A stretch of DNA of 6,582 nucleotides, taken from an uncultured Spirochaetia bacterium (GTDB taxonomy: Bacteria; Spirochaetota; CALGPD01). The first letter of the stretch is position 1. Every line of letters starts with the position of its first letter. Location: positions 1-6,582 of the forward strand of contig CALGPD010000247.1 in the NCBI GenBank assembly GCA_937960625.1. Direction: 5' to 3'. Below, piece by piece: positions 6,107 through 6,582 of this stretch. Position numbers and translations under genes: made by a program. Under the pieces are notes generated by a model, which was not told the DNA's origin, did not search any database, and saw nothing but the letters and a program-made list of their open reading frames with translations.

Positions 6107-6582
6107 TTATTCTACCGGTAAAAAGGGCAATACTTTTTCGTAACCAACATTATCCTTAACTCGATTCATAATTTCTTTTAAATCCGGATAATATTCCCCC
6201 GATTTCATAATCTTTTTTGCTTTATCTATATTAACTCTTTTATAAGAAATTTTCAAGGTTTTAAATAAACTTTCAAAACTTTCATCACCATATACCGGTT
6301 CTCCATTATGGATAATCAACATAATGTCTGAAAGCTTGGCCTGTACTAATGAAGAATAAGGGTCATTACCCGTGTTTTTTATCAACAATAAATCGGCAAT
6401 TTTTCCTTCCTGAACACTGCCTATATCATGCTGCATTCTAAAAGACTTTGCCGCGTTAACTGTTGCCATTTTAACTATTTCTTTGTCATCCAATTCTTCA
6501 CCGTACATATCCTTATATAACCGTTTACCAAACCGCATTTCTTCAAGAAGATTTAATCCGCCGGACATAGGAGAGTCTGTTC
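6107..6582 (-). CDS. Metal-dependent amidohydrolase, cytosine deaminase/chlorohydrolase-like (3' part, start off window)
   Basis: The frame runs open through the right edge and gives the last 157 residues. The ATG at 6568 is internal: the codons before it read TDSP, and TDS is the conserved motif after the eighth barrel strand, whose Asp is a catalytic metal ligand in amidohydrolases. Then come SGGLNLLEEMRF, the helix KMATVNAAKSF, and the closing beta-sandwich signature IGSVQEGKIADLLLI, typical of ATZ/TRZ-type deaminases, SAH/MTA deaminases and imidazolonepropionase relatives. The HxH metal site is off the window and the substrate cannot be called. About 55 residues continue beyond HNGEPVYGD, longer than the usual tail. 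The stop codon lies 12 nt before the CNB-TPR start, so this gene is the first visible member of the operon. Confidence 0.82.
   Translation of the reverse strand, partial: TDSPMSGGLNLLEEMRFGKRLYKDMYGEELDDKEIVKMATVNAAKSFRMQHDIGSVQEGKIADLLLIKNTGNDPYSSLVQAKLSDIMLIIHNGEPVYGDESFESLFKTLKISYKRVNIDKAKKIMKSGEYYPDLKEIMNRVKDNVGYEKVLPFLPVE

Noticed and set aside
6107..6568. A complete 153-residue gene starting at ATG 6568
   Set aside because: The frame is open beyond it, and the preceding TDSP completes a conserved amidohydrolase active-site motif, so this Met is internal.

Overview
This is a strongly AT-rich bacterial window with two gene blocks pointing toward each other. The lineage looks spirochaete-like. 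That guess rests on a cyclic-nucleotide-binding (CNB) protein fused to TPR repeats lying beside a Crp-type CNB paralogue, a solute-binding protein with a loose lipobox, and an A/T-biased codon style. It is an inference from gene style, held with moderate confidence; no rRNA or marker gene is present. I see no mobile element, CRISPR array, tRNA or rRNA.

Left block, + strand (1-4079). The window opens inside the 3' end of a periplasmic solute-binding protein (SBP) gene of the branched-chain amino acid/amide type. A complete paralogue follows at 373-1635. A large membrane-bound hybrid sensor histidine kinase comes next (1677-4079), with a Cache-like periplasmic region, HAMP, coiled coil, HisKA, HATPase and a C-terminal receiver. 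No ABC permease or ATPase is visible. The SBPs may therefore serve as ligand-sensing partners of the kinase rather than, or as well as, importer components. The 129-bp gap at 244-372 carries a good sigma70-like promoter and small repeats.

Right block, - strand (6582-4080). Four tightly packed genes read right to left with gaps of 12, 18 and 17 nt, each gap holding a Shine-Dalgarno sequence. They are an amidohydrolase (5' end off the window), a CNB-TPR protein with a degenerate nucleotide pocket, a Crp/Fnr-like protein with an intact pocket, and a small STAS anti-anti-sigma-type protein. They look like one operon linking cyclic-nucleotide sensing to a STAS switch. The cyclase, anti-sigma kinase and phosphatase expected in such circuits are not in the window.

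The blocks meet with no spacer: the kinase stop codon ends at 4079 and the STAS stop codon begins at 4080. A small hairpin followed by six Ts on the - strand, inside the last codons of the kinase gene, is the probable terminator of the right operon.

The parts are mostly recognisable families. The points that merit a second look are the SBP-SBP-kinase arrangement, the paired intact and degenerate CNB proteins with a STAS protein, and the zero-gap convergent junction with its embedded terminator.
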